Source: Acidobacteriota bacterium (GTDB lineage: Bacteria > Acidobacteriota > Terriglobia > Bryobacterales > Bryobacteraceae). Taken from it: 34,008 nucleotides of DNA. The first letter of the stretch is position 1; each line of letters opens with the position of its first letter. Positions 14,805-23,656 of this stretch are shown here, in pieces. The stretch is from NCBI GenBank assembly GCA_947470805.1, contig CANIVU010000097.1, forward strand, positions 1 through 34,008, in the 5' to 3' direction. The position numbers and the translations under genes are program-made. The notes under the pieces were generated by a model. That model did no database searches. It had not been told where the DNA came from and worked only from the letters and a program-made list of their open reading frames with translations.

Positions 14805-16175
14805 CTATTCCTTAATCGTCGTCGGAATCCCCAGCGCCTTCATCTTCTTGTACAAATGGCTGCGCTCAAGACCCAACAACTCTGCGGCGCGGCTGATGTT
14901 GCCGCGCGCCTCCTCCAATTTCTTCGTTATATACTCCCGCTCGGCCGCCTCACGGACCTCCTGCAGGCTGGAAAACTGAGGCATTTCCGTGTCGAATACG
15001 GACCGGCGAGATGGGTTGATTGGTATGTGCCGCGCATCGATCCGAATCTGCGGATTCATGATCACAATGCGTTCAATTAAATTACGAAGCTCCCGCACGT
15101 TCCCAGGCCAATAATAATCCTCCAGCATCTTCATGGCCTCCAGCGAAAACTCCTTGCGCTTCCGTCCGTACGCGGACGTGAACTCGTTCATGAAATGTTC
15201 GGCCAGCAGGCCGATGTCTTCCCGTCTGTCCCGCAACGGCGGCACGTGAAACGGAATCACATTCAACCGGTAGAACAGGTCCTCCCGGAAGTTTCCACGT
15301 TCAATCTCTTCTTCCAAATTCTTGTTCGTCGCCGCCACCACCCGCGCGTCCACCTTGATCGATTCGCTCGCCCCCAACGGCGCGAACCGCTGCTCGTCCA
15401 ACGCCCGCAGCACCTTCGCCTGCGTCTTCAAACTCATGTCCCCGACCTCGTCCAGAAACAGCGTCCCTCCATCGGCCTTCCGCAGTTTCCCGGTCTTGTC
15501 CTCGTGCGCCCCGGCGAACGATCCCTTCAAATGTCCGAACAACTCACTCTCAATCAAATCGTCCGGAATCGCCGCGCAGTTCACCTCCACAAACGCTTCC
15601 TTCGCCCGCAAACTCATCGCATGAATCGCGTGCGCCACCAGCTCCTTGCCCGTGCCCGATTCCCCATAAATCAGCACCCGCCCGTTCGTCACCGCCATCA
15701 ATCCCAACTGCTGTCGCAACGCCTTCATCGGCACGCTCTCGCCCACAATCGGATAATGCTCCGGCCCGCCCGCGCCCAGCCGGTCCAGCTCCAACGCCAT
15801 CCGCCTCTGCGCAATGGCGTTCTTCACCACCAGCAAAACTTTGTCGATCGTCAGCGGCTTTTCAATGAAGTCAAACGCCCCCATCCGCGTCGCCCGCAGC
15901 GCCGTCTCAATGTTGCCGTGCCCGGAAATCATCACCACCGCCGGCCGCTCGTCGCCCAGCCGCTCCTGGATCCGGTTCAATACCTCCATCCCGTCCATCC
16001 CCGGCAACCAAACGTCCAGCAACACGCAGTCGAACGACTCCGTTTCCAACTGCGCCAGCCCCGCCTCGCCATCCGCAACCGCAACGACACTATACCCCTC
16101 ATCCTCCAGCACCGCGCTCAGCGATGTCCGGATCCCCGGCTCGTCATCCACCAGCAGCAATCGCCGCGCCTTCAT
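14805..16175 (-). CDS. ntrX: NtrX-like sigma-54-type response regulator
   Basis: Protein of 456 aa. An N-terminal receiver domain has the acidic pocket D10/D11, phospho-acceptor D54 (VLLDVWLPG) and the conserved Lys in FIEKPL. An AAA+ domain has Walker A GESGTGKE and Walker B GGTLFLDE. A Fis-type helix-turn-helix closes the protein (GNISRAAELLGLERSHLYKKM). The L1 loop that contacts sigma-54, normally GAFTGA, reads GSFAGA (residues 218-223), so the key threonine is alanine (A221). This may weaken or abolish sigma-54 activation. The ATG overlaps the stop of the NtrY gene (16172-16175), as in NtrYX operons, which in other bacteria respond to nitrogen, redox or envelope cues. The TIGR03437 gene follows with its natural ATG 4 bases beyond the stop. 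Confidence 0.9.
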   Translation of the reverse strand: MKARRLLLVDDEPGIRTSLSAVLEDEGYSVVAVADGEAGLAQLETESFDCVLLDVWLPGMDGMEVLNRIQERLGDERPAVVMISGHGNIETALRATRMGAFDFIEKPLTIDKVLLVVKNAIAQRRMALELDRLGAGGPEHYPIVGESVPMKALRQQLGLMAVTNGRVLIYGESGTGKELVAHAIHAMSLRAKEAFVEVNCAAIPDDLIESELFGHLKGSFAGAHEDKTGKLRKADGGTLFLDEVGDMSLKTQAKVLRALDEQRFAPLGASESIKVDARVVAATNKNLEEEIERGNFREDLFYRLNVIPFHVPPLRDRREDIGLLAEHFMNEFTSAYGRKRKEFSLEAMKMLEDYYWPGNVRELRNLIERIVIMNPQIRIDARHIPINPSRRSVFDTEMPQFSSLQEVREAAEREYITKKLEEARGNISRAAELLGLERSHLYKKMKALGIPTTIKE

Positions 16176-18244
16176 ACCCGCACCTCGGTCCCCATCATCG
16201 TCTCCACAGCCGCCGGCACTTCAATCGTGAATCGCGCACCCGTCGGCGTATTATCCTCCACGCGTATCTGCGCCCCGTGATCGGTCAAAATATGCGCAAC
16301 AATCGCCAGTCCCAACCCGGTCCCCCGTTCCTTCGTCGAAAAATAGGGCAAAAACAGCTTTTCCCGGTCCTCCGGCGAAATGCCCGTCCCCGAATCCGCC
16401 ACCACCAACTCCACCGTGTCCGGCGTCGGCGCCTGCGTCCGGATCGACAAGTGCCGCCACGGCACTTCCTTCATCGCCTCCGCCGCGTTGTCGATCAGGT
16501 TCACCACCACGCGTTTAAACTGCTCCCGGTCCAGGTTTACCACCGGCAGCCCTTCGCCCAGCGATTTGTGAATCGTAATCCCCTCCAGCCGTCCGCTGAA
16601 CACCGCCAGCGCCGACTCCACCACATCGTTCAAATCCGATGGCTGCGGCTGCGCCGCCGGGAATCGCGCGAACTGCGAGAACTCATCCACCAGCGATTTC
16701 ACGCTCCCCACTTCTTCCTGAATAATCCGCGTACAATCCCGCACAATCCGCGCAAACTCGGGTGTAGTCGAGGCCCGCTCCAGGTGCCGCGCAATCCGCT
16801 CGGCGCTCAACGAAATCGGCGTCAGCGGGTTCTTGATCTCGTGCGCAATCCGCCGCGCCACCTCGTGCCACGCCGCCGCCTTCTGCGCCCGCAACAGTTC
16901 CGAGGTATCTTCCAACACAATCACGTAGCCCGATGTCACCCGCTCGTCAATCGGCGCCACCGTTACCGACAAATGCAGCGTCTGCCGGTCATGCGGTACA
17001 TCCAACTGCCGCGCCGCCACGCCCGTCCGCCGCGCCCGGTTCATCAGGTATCGGATCTCCACCACATCGGCCGTCTGGAACAGCTGTTCCAACCGCGTCG
17101 CCCCCTGCACCCGCTCCGCTCCAAACATCCGCTGCAGCGCGTGGTTCACCGTTTGAATCCGCCCATCCGCCGACACCGAAATCACGCCCGTCGGAATCGA
17201 CTCCAGAATCGTTTCCGTAAACCGCCGCCGCGCTTCCAACTCCCGGCTCGACGACTCCAAATCCTGCGTCATCTCATTAAACTGCCGCACCAGCGTGGCC
17301 AACTCGTCCACCGCGCCCACCTGAATCCGGTGCCGCAAATTCCCGCGCCGCACCTCCCGCGCCGCCTCCAGCAGCGCGGCAATTGGCACCGTAATCTGCC
17401 GCGCCAAAAACAGTGCCACCCAAGTCGCCACGAACAAAATGAACAGCGTAATCAACGCCAGGTAGATCAGGTAAAACCGCCGCGTCTCCTGCCGGTCTAA
17501 ACCCAACTGGCTGTACTCGGCCACGTACCCGGAAATCTCCCGTTCCTTCTGGTCCAGGTCCACCGGCATGTGGTTCGTCAACACCAGCCGCCCGCCCGTC
17601 CGGATCTGCGCCCCTTCCACAATCCGCCGCGCCGAATTCGACCGGTTTCGCGCGTCCCAAGAACATACCGTCAGCTTCCCCCGCGACGGCGATTCAATAT
17701 GAACTTCCACAATGTCGTTGTCGTCGCAGAGCTTCTCAAACAGGTCGCTATTCGCCGGCCCGCCATGCGCGAACACTTCAATCTCCGGCAGCCCCGCCAG
17801 CCAGTTCGCCTGCGCCCGCGCGCGGATCTGCGACTCGGTCGCCAGCGCCAAACCCGTATCCGTCAACGCCAGTTTCACGTTCTCCGCCGGCCGTGAGAAC
17901 CACTGCTTGATGTTCATGTTCAGCACCTGGTAGCTCCACAGCACCATGAACAACACCGGCAAAAACGACAGCAGCAACGCGCCCGTCACCAGCTTCGTTT
18001 TGATCCGCGACCCTTCGCTATCCCGGCTCCGCTCAATGTACAGCTTCACCATCAGCCGGAACAACATGAACGCCAGCCACACCATCAGCAGGAACACCAG
18101 CGTCGACATCGCCCAGTACAGATAGACCTGTCCGACGTTGGCCGGTCCCAACTTGCCCATGTTAAATGAGCCTTGCCAAATCACGAGGCCAACCAGTATC
18201 AGCAACGTGACAACGGCCGCCGCATTAAGCAGACGCTTCCGCAT
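16172..18244 (-). CDS. ntrY: NtrY-like membrane sensor histidine kinase
   Basis: Protein of 690 aa from ATG 18244. Two N-terminal membrane helices (about 5-25 and 40-65), a third at ~85-110, a periplasmic or extracytoplasmic domain, and a further helix near 275-300 precede a HAMP domain (PIAALLEAAREVRRGN), a PAS domain (ILESIPTGVISVSADG) and the kinase core. The phospho-acceptor is H468 in AHEIKNPLTP. The ATP-binding lid has an N box (NLIDNAAEAM), G1 (DSGTGIS) and G2 (GTGLGLAI). It should phosphorylate NtrX, whose gene overlaps by 4 bases. A longer version from TTG 18274 is possible, but it has no SD and would span the TATAAT at 18255-18260, so ATG 18244 is preferred. Confidence 0.92.
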   Translation of the reverse strand: MRKRLLNAAAVVTLLILVGLVIWQGSFNMGKLGPANVGQVYLYWAMSTLVFLLMVWLAFMLFRLMVKLYIERSRDSEGSRIKTKLVTGALLLSFLPVLFMVLWSYQVLNMNIKQWFSRPAENVKLALTDTGLALATESQIRARAQANWLAGLPEIEVFAHGGPANSDLFEKLCDDNDIVEVHIESPSRGKLTVCSWDARNRSNSARRIVEGAQIRTGGRLVLTNHMPVDLDQKEREISGYVAEYSQLGLDRQETRRFYLIYLALITLFILFVATWVALFLARQITVPIAALLEAAREVRRGNLRHRIQVGAVDELATLVRQFNEMTQDLESSSRELEARRRFTETILESIPTGVISVSADGRIQTVNHALQRMFGAERVQGATRLEQLFQTADVVEIRYLMNRARRTGVAARQLDVPHDRQTLHLSVTVAPIDERVTSGYVIVLEDTSELLRAQKAAAWHEVARRIAHEIKNPLTPISLSAERIARHLERASTTPEFARIVRDCTRIIQEEVGSVKSLVDEFSQFARFPAAQPQPSDLNDVVESALAVFSGRLEGITIHKSLGEGLPVVNLDREQFKRVVVNLIDNAAEAMKEVPWRHLSIRTQAPTPDTVELVVADSGTGISPEDREKLFLPYFSTKERGTGLGLAIVAHILTDHGAQIRVEDNTPTGARFTIEVPAAVETMMGTEVRV

Positions 18245-18254
18245 GGATAGACTA

Positions 18255-18283
18255 ATTATAGGCGTTATGTTCAAAAGAGTTAA
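18255..18283 (-). promoter_or_regulatory. Promoter before ntrY, close to the start codon
   Basis: On the minus strand TTAACT (18283-18278; 4 of 6 to TTGACA), 17 bases, then a perfect TATAAT (18260-18255). The ATG at 18244 follows after 10 bases, so the leader would be about 4 bases and carries no SD. The -35 overlaps the stop codon of the SGNH gene. Confidence 0.5.
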
Positions 18284-18948
18284 CGGGTTTTCCAGGCCTT
18301 CTCAATCACCGGCCGGATGATCGCCGTAAACTCCACATAAGCCGGCGCCAGGAAGTGCAGCATGTCTTTCTGGTACAGCTCCACGCGCGGCTCCCCGTTC
18401 TTGTCAAACAGCGCCGGATTCACGTCGATAAACCCCAGTCGCGCGTCCGTTTTCGATCTCTTTTCCACCATCGCGTTCGCCGCGTCCACCACATCCCAGT
18501 ACTCTTTCTTCTGCGGCGCCCGGTTAATCGAAACGTAGAAAATCTTCGTCCCCGGCAACTTCGCGTGCACCCGTTCGACGAACTGAAAATACCGCCCGGC
18601 AATCGTCTCCGCCGGGATCTTCGCGTTCACGTCGTTGCTCCCGCAGTAGTACACAATCATCCGCGGCTCATACGGCAGCACCACCCGGTCCATGTAGTGC
18701 AAAATGTCGTTCGTCTGAGACCCGCCAAACGCCCGATTGAACACCGGCAACGGCGCCATCTGCTCGGCCACATTCGTCCACTGCCGGAAAATGCTACTGC
18801 CGATAAACAGAATCCCGCCCTTCGCCGGCGCGGCCACTTTGTCCTGCTCTTCAAACGCCGCAATCGCCGCCGCAAAGCGCTCCGGCTTCGCGCCCTGGCC
18901 CCAAACCGCCAGCGTCAGCAATCCCATCAGGATGAGTCGAATCATCAT
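18280..18948 (-). CDS. Secreted SGNH/GDSL-family hydrolase
   Basis: Protein of 222 aa with a signal peptide (residues 1-~18). SGNH fold hydrolases are esterases or lipases with a catalytic Ser in a GDS-like motif. Here the nucleophile is S52 in FIGSSIF. Block III is YYCGSNDVN, and the Asp-His pair is in KDMLHF near the C-terminus. The full set of block residues is present, so it should be active. Related proteins deacetylate carbohydrates, but the substrate here is not known. It lies upstream of ntrY with 35 bases between its stop and ATG 18244, and is divergent from the old yellow enzyme gene. A TATAGA ends 9 bases before its ATG. Confidence 0.88.
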   Translation of the reverse strand: MMIRLILMGLLTLAVWGQGAKPERFAAAIAAFEEQDKVAAPAKGGILFIGSSIFRQWTNVAEQMAPLPVFNRAFGGSQTNDILHYMDRVVLPYEPRMIVYYCGSNDVNAKIPAETIAGRYFQFVERVHAKLPGTKIFYVSINRAPQKKEYWDVVDAANAMVEKRSKTDARLGFIDVNPALFDKNGEPRVELYQKDMLHFLAPAYVEFTAIIRPVIEKAWKTR

Positions 18949-18957
18949 CCCAACTAC

Positions 18958-18963
18958 TCTATA
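18958..18963 (-). promoter_or_regulatory. -10-like element before the SGNH gene
   Basis: TATAGA (4 of 6) on the minus strand, 9 bases before ATG 18948, in a 20-base gap between divergent starts. No clear SD. The plus-strand gene in the same gap has AGGA (18963-18966) as a possible SD. Confidence 0.35.
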
Positions 18964-18968
18964 GGAAT

Positions 18969-20063
18969 ATGTCGAGCAGTCTCTTTTCCCCCCTCCCCAT
19001 CCGCGGAATCACCCTCCCCAACCGCATCGCCGTCTCGCCCATGTGCGAATACTCCGCCGTCGATGGCTTCGCTATCGACTGGCACCTGGTCCACCTCGGC
19101 TCCCGCGCCTCCGGCGGCGCCGGCCTCGTAATGGTGGAGGCTACCGCCGTTGAACCCGCCGGCCGTATCACCTTCGGCGACCTCGGCCTCTGGAGCGACG
19201 CCCACATCGAACCCCTCCGCCGCATCGTCACATTCCTCAAATCCCAAGGCGCCGTCCCCGCCATCCAACTCGCTCACGCCGGCCGCAAAGCCAGCTGCGA
19301 GCTCCCCTGGAACGGCGGCCTCCCCATCGCCCCCGGCCAACCCAACGGCTGGCAAGTTGTCGCCCCCAGTGCCATCCCCTTCCGCGATGGTGACCCCGTC
19401 CCCCACTCGCTCTCCACCACCGAAATCGAAACGCTGATAAACGCCTTCGCCGCCGCCACCCGCCGCGCGCTCGCCGCCGGTTTCGAGGTCATCGAGATCC
19501 ACGGCGCCCACGGCTATCTCATCAACGAATTCCTCTCGCCACTGGCCAATCTCCGCCAGGATGAATACGGCGGCAGCTTCGACAACCGCACCCGTTTCCT
19601 CCGCGAAATCACGCAAGCCGTCCGCGCCGAAATGCCGGACCACCTCCCCCTCTTCCTTCGCATCTCCGCCACCGATTGGGTCGAAGGCGGCTGGACGATT
19701 GAAGACTCCGTCCAGCTCGCCCGCCACGTCCAACCCCTCGGCGTCGATCTCATCGATACCTCCTCCGGCGGCAACGCCCTCCACGCCAAAATCCCCGTCG
19801 GCCCCGGCTACCAGGTCCCGCTCGCCGCCCAGATCCGCCGCGACGCCAAAATTCTCACCGGCGCCGTCGGTATGATCACCGAACCGCAACAGGCTGAAGA
19901 CATCCTCCAATCCGGCCAGGCCGATCTCATTCTCATCGCCCGCGAACTCCTCCGCGATCCCTACTTCCCCATGCGCGCCGCCCAAATCCTCGGCGCCCCT
20001 GTCGAAGCCCCGAATCAATATTTACGCGCGTGGCCCAACAGCACCCCCCGTTTCAGTAGATGA
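18969..20063 (+). CDS. Old yellow enzyme family NAD(P)H:flavin oxidoreductase, YqjM-like
   Basis: Protein of 364 aa. FMN-dependent ene-reductase fold (TIM barrel) that reduces activated C=C bonds of enones using NAD(P)H. It belongs to the thermophilic-like/YqjM subclass: C26 and Y28 in SPMCEYSA occupy the same positions as in B. subtilis YqjM, and the substrate-binding histidine pair is H178 and H181 in IHGAHGYL. Other family segments are HLGSRASGGAGLVMVE, QLAHAGRK, LINEFLSPLANLRQDEYGGS, and the FMN phosphate region LTGAVGMIT with RELLRDP near the end. Cytosolic, with no signal peptide. Single-gene unit. The physiological substrate in this subclass is usually unknown; detoxification of reactive electrophiles is the common proposal. 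Confidence 0.95.
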   Translation: MSSSLFSPLPIRGITLPNRIAVSPMCEYSAVDGFAIDWHLVHLGSRASGGAGLVMVEATAVEPAGRITFGDLGLWSDAHIEPLRRIVTFLKSQGAVPAIQLAHAGRKASCELPWNGGLPIAPGQPNGWQVVAPSAIPFRDGDPVPHSLSTTEIETLINAFAAATRRALAAGFEVIEIHGAHGYLINEFLSPLANLRQDEYGGSFDNRTRFLREITQAVRAEMPDHLPLFLRISATDWVEGGWTIEDSVQLARHVQPLGVDLIDTSSGGNALHAKIPVGPGYQVPLAAQIRRDAKILTGAVGMITEPQQAEDILQSGQADLILIARELLRDPYFPMRAAQILGAPVEAPNQYLRAWPNSTPRFSR

Positions 20064-20196
20064 ATGTTCCGCAATTTAAGGTGATTTTACTTGTCACCCC
20101 CCTCGCCGATTGCGTAAGCTTGCCCCAACTGTTCTCGCTTTCATTGCCGTAACCGGCACCCGGATTGGGCGTAGGAAATTTCAGGTTGAGGGTCAT
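20064..20196 (+). promoter_or_regulatory. Leader region of the TonB-dependent receptor gene
   Basis: This 133-base gap has a TTGTCA (20091-20096) that could be a -35, without a convincing -10 at 17 bases. A short inverted repeat GGTGA-N9-TCACC lies at 20080-20098. GAGGGT (20188-20193) is the SD for ATG 20197. The frame stays open back to a TTG at 20110, but that stretch shows no signal-peptide character. Confidence 0.3.
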
Positions 20197-23100
20197 ATGC
20201 GTCAAGTTCTAGCCGGGCTTTGTTTGCTCGCGTCCGTTGTTTCCGCGCAGGAGTTCCGCGCCACTATCAGCGGTCGGGTCACCGATACGCAGGAAGCCGC
20301 CATCAGTGGCGTGAAGATCATCGCCGTCCAAATCGGCACTGGGTCAAAGTCGGAGACAGTCTCCGCCGGCGACGGTCTCTATACCCTCCCCTTCCTCGCC
20401 CCCGGAAGCTACCGCCTCACCGCGGAGAATTCGGGATTTAAACGCTACATGCGTGACAACTTCGCCGTCGGAGCCAACGAGCGCCTCGCCGTCGATATCC
20501 AGCTCGAAGTCGGCGCCGTGACGGACACCATCAACGTCACCAGCGAAGCCCCGGTTCTCAACACCGCTTCCGCCTCCACCGGCCAGGTCATCGCCTCCGC
20601 GCAGATTGAAAACATGCCCGTCAGCGGCCGCACGCCGCTCGCCCTCGCCCAGCTGGCCTTCGGCGTCGTGCCGAATACCGACCCCCGCTTCACCCGCCCC
20701 TTCGACAACGGCGGCCCCGCCGGCTTCTCCATGGGCGGCGCCCCCGCGCAGGTCAACGAACTGCTCATCGATGGCGCTCCCGATAACACCGGCAACCTCC
20801 GCGTCGCCTACAATCCTCCCATGGACGCCGTCGCCGAAGTGAAGGCCGAAAGCTTCCAGGCCGACGCCGCCTACGGCCACTCCGGCGGTGGCACCGTCAA
20901 CGTCATCACCCGCTCCGGCGGCAATGCCTTCCACGGCACCCTCTACGAGTTCAATCAGAACTCCGCCTTCAACGCCACGCCCTTCTTCACCAATAAGTCC
21001 GGCGCCAAGAAACCCGTCTCCCGCTTCAATCAGTACGGCGGCTCTTTCTCCGGCCCTGTCCGCATTCCCAAACTCTTCGATGGCCGCAACAAGGTCTTCT
21101 TCCTCTTCGCCTACGAAGGTGTGAAGGACGCGCTCCCGGCCCCCTCCATCTCCACCATGCCCACCGACGCCGAACGCGGCGGTGACTTCTCCTCCCTTCT
21201 CCGCGTCGGCTCCGTCTATCAGGTCTACGACCCCCTCACCGGCACCGTCGCCGCCGGTGGCCGCATCGCCCGCACGCCCTTTCCCAATAACACCATCCCT
21301 TCCAACCGCATCTCGGCCATCGCCAAAAACTACCTGCAGTATTACGCCCAGCCCAACCAGCCAGGTCAGGCCAACGGCCAGGCCAACTTCCTCTCCAACA
21401 CCGACGGCGAACGCAACCGTTTCTATAACGTAATCGGCCGCCTCGACGTCAACATCTCCGACCGCCACAAGCTCTTCTTCACCGCCCGCAACAACCTCCG
21501 CGTCGGCTCCGGTGGCAATGCCTTCGGCAAGACCGTCTACGACAACCCCACCTCCGGCAACTACCTCCAACGCCTCAACTGGGGCACCACCTTGGACGAC
21601 GTCTACACCATCAGCCCCACGTTCCTCATGAACACCCGGCTCAACTGGACCCGCTTCGTCGAACCCCTCACCAACTTCTCGCTCGGCACCGACTCCACCT
21701 CGCTCGGCTTCCCCTCCTATCTCTCCGCCAACGCGCCCTTCAAAGTCGTCCCGCGCATCGCCTTCTCCGCCTTCACCGGCTTCGGTGACACCGGCGGCGT
21801 CCAGTTCCCCTTCGACATCTACCAGATCTTCGAAAGCTTCACCAAGATCCAGGGCAAACACACCCTGAAGTTCGGTGTCGACGCCCGCCAGTACCGCGAA
21901 TCGAACCTCTCCGCCGGCTACTCCAACGGCTCGTTCACCTTCGGCAACAACTGGACCAACGGCCCGCTCGATAACTCGCCGACGGCCCCCATCGGCCAGG
22001 ACTTCGCCGCGTTCCTTCTCGGCATGCCCACCGCCGGCCAATACGACCTCAACGCCTGGCGCCAGAACAAGAACAACTACTATTCCATCTTCCTCCAGGA
22101 CGACATCCGCCTCCGGTCGAACTTGACCATCAACGTCGGCCTCCGCCTCGAAGGCGAAACGCCCACCACCGAACGCTACAACCGCACCATCAACGGCTTC
22201 GATAACTCCACCGCCAGCCCCATCGCCGCCCGCGCCATCGCGGCCTACACCGCCAATCCGCAGGCCGAAATCCCCGCCTCCCAGTTCAAGGTAAACGGCG
22301 GCCCGCTCTTCGCCGGCAGCGGCAATACCGGCATCTACGCCACCAAGAAGGCCAACTTCTCCCCCCGCATCGGCTTCGCCTGGACGCCCGGGTTCATCAG
22401 CAAAACCGTGCTACGCGGTGGCGTCGGCATCTTCTACTTCCCCTACGGTGTCGCCGGTAACCAGGCCCCCGGCTTCAGCCAGACCACGCCCCTCGTCGCC
22501 ACCAACGACGGCTACTTGACCGCCGCCTCCACCCTCGCCAACCCCTTCCCGCAGGGCATCCAGCAGCCCTCCGGTTCCAGCCAGGGCCTGGCCACTTTCG
22601 CCGGCAAAAACATCACCTTCTACGATCCCAAGCCCGGCTACCCGTACTCCACTCGCTGGCAGATGTCCGTCCAGCGCGAACTCTTCCCCGGTGTTCTCCT
22701 CGAACTCGGCTACATGGGCAACAAGGCCGTCAAACTCCCGGTTGACCGGAACTTCAACGGCACCCCGTTGCAGTATCTGTCCAACTCGCCCACCCGCGAC
22801 CAGGCCACCATCGACCGTCTCTCCGCCAACGTTCCCAACCCCTTCGCCGGCCTCCTGCCCGGCACAAACCTGAACGGCAGTACCGTCTCTCGCAGCCAGC
22901 TGCTCTCGCCCTTCCCGCAGTTCGCGGGCGCCAACGGCGTCGCCGGCCAGGCCTTCACCGATGGCTCCTCTCACTTCCACGCCCTCGAAGCCCGTATCGA
23001 AAAACGGTTCTCCCACGGGTTCCTCACCATGGTCAACTTCCAGAAGTCCAAGCTCATCGAAAAGCGCAGCCGCCTGAACGACTTCGATCCGCTCCTCGAA

Positions 23101-23640
23101 AAGCGCATCGCCGCCGAAGACCGCCCCTACCGCCTCGTCTGGAGCGGTACGTATGACCTGCCCTTCGGCACCGGCAAGGCCTTCATGAAGTCCGCCAACC
23201 GCCTCACCAACCTTGCCGTCGGCGATTGGAACCTGAACCTCATCACGACCTTCACCACCGGCGCTCCGCTCGGCTGGGGCAACCTCATCTATCTCGGCGG
23301 CCCGCTGAACCTCGACCCCCACAACGTCGATGGCGCCTTTGACGTCAACCAGTTCAACCGCGTCCCCGCCCAGCAGTTGGCCTCCAACCGCCGCACCCTT
23401 CCCACCCGCTTCGCCAACCTCCGTCAGGACTCGGTCCAGCAGGTGGACTTCTCCATCATCAAGGGTTTCGCCATCACCGAAAAGGTGAAGATGACCTACC
23501 GTTGCGAGTTCTTCAACTCCACCAACCGCGCCATCTTCAACGCCCCCGATCTCGGCCCCACGTCCTCCACGTTCGGCCGCATCCTCGGTCAGGCCAATAC
23601 CCCGCGCCGTATCCAGATGGCGTTGCGCCTGGTCTTCTAA
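20197..23640 (+). CDS. TonB-dependent receptor, Oar-like, with N-terminal carboxypeptidase-regulatory domain
   Basis: Protein of 1147 aa. The start ATG 20197 has SD GAGGGT and gives a clean signal peptide (MRQVLAGLCLLASVVSAQ). Residues ~22-105 form a carboxypeptidase-regulatory-like domain (ATISGRVTDTQEAAISGVKI). The plug (~115-240) includes the ELLIDGAPDN and GGGTVNVITRSGGN segments typical of acidobacterial Oar-type receptors. A 22-strand barrel follows and ends in RIQMALRLVF, with the terminal Phe used for outer-membrane insertion. It should import a bulky nutrient across the outer membrane with TonB energy; the ligand is unknown. I see no clear TonB box. The gene stands alone, with a 20-bp terminator hairpin after it. 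Confidence 0.92.
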   Translation: MRQVLAGLCLLASVVSAQEFRATISGRVTDTQEAAISGVKIIAVQIGTGSKSETVSAGDGLYTLPFLAPGSYRLTAENSGFKRYMRDNFAVGANERLAVDIQLEVGAVTDTINVTSEAPVLNTASASTGQVIASAQIENMPVSGRTPLALAQLAFGVVPNTDPRFTRPFDNGGPAGFSMGGAPAQVNELLIDGAPDNTGNLRVAYNPPMDAVAEVKAESFQADAAYGHSGGGTVNVITRSGGNAFHGTLYEFNQNSAFNATPFFTNKSGAKKPVSRFNQYGGSFSGPVRIPKLFDGRNKVFFLFAYEGVKDALPAPSISTMPTDAERGGDFSSLLRVGSVYQVYDPLTGTVAAGGRIARTPFPNNTIPSNRISAIAKNYLQYYAQPNQPGQANGQANFLSNTDGERNRFYNVIGRLDVNISDRHKLFFTARNNLRVGSGGNAFGKTVYDNPTSGNYLQRLNWGTTLDDVYTISPTFLMNTRLNWTRFVEPLTNFSLGTDSTSLGFPSYLSANAPFKVVPRIAFSAFTGFGDTGGVQFPFDIYQIFESFTKIQGKHTLKFGVDARQYRESNLSAGYSNGSFTFGNNWTNGPLDNSPTAPIGQDFAAFLLGMPTAGQYDLNAWRQNKNNYYSIFLQDDIRLRSNLTINVGLRLEGETPTTERYNRTINGFDNSTASPIAARAIAAYTANPQAEIPASQFKVNGGPLFAGSGNTGIYATKKANFSPRIGFAWTPGFISKTVLRGGVGIFYFPYGVAGNQAPGFSQTTPLVATNDGYLTAASTLANPFPQGIQQPSGSSQGLATFAGKNITFYDPKPGYPYSTRWQMSVQRELFPGVLLELGYMGNKAVKLPVDRNFNGTPLQYLSNSPTRDQATIDRLSANVPNPFAGLLPGTNLNGSTVSRSQLLSPFPQFAGANGVAGQAFTDGSSHFHALEARIEKRFSHGFLTMVNFQKSKLIEKRSRLNDFDPLLEKRIAAEDRPYRLVWSGTYDLPFGTGKAFMKSANRLTNLAVGDWNLNLITTFTTGAPLGWGNLIYLGGPLNLDPHNVDGAFDVNQFNRVPAQQLASNRRTLPTRFANLRQDSVQQVDFSIIKGFAITEKVKMTYRCEFFNSTNRAIFNAPDLGPTSSTFGRILGQANTPRRIQMALRLVF

Positions 23641-23656
23641 CGAACTGTCTCTCAAC

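Noticed and set aside
13092-15080. Long open frame on the plus strand (662 residues, Arg/His/Pro-rich)
   Set aside because: Antisense to the TIGR03437 and ntrX genes. The Arg-rich composition is what the reverse of GC-biased codons gives; no domain is visible.
20080-20098. Inverted repeat GGTGA-N9-TCACC as an operator for the receptor
   Set aside because: Arms of only 5 bases with no aligned promoter; too likely by chance.
20110-20196. TTG start for the TonB-dependent receptor
   Set aside because: No SD, and it would place 29 basic residues before the signal peptide; ATG 20197 has GAGGGT.
20344-22041. Open frame of 565 residues antisense to the TonB-dependent receptor
   Set aside because: Gly/Val/Glu-rich shadow with no motifs. 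A second such frame at 22411-23673 has the same character. The receptor on the plus strand is unmistakable.
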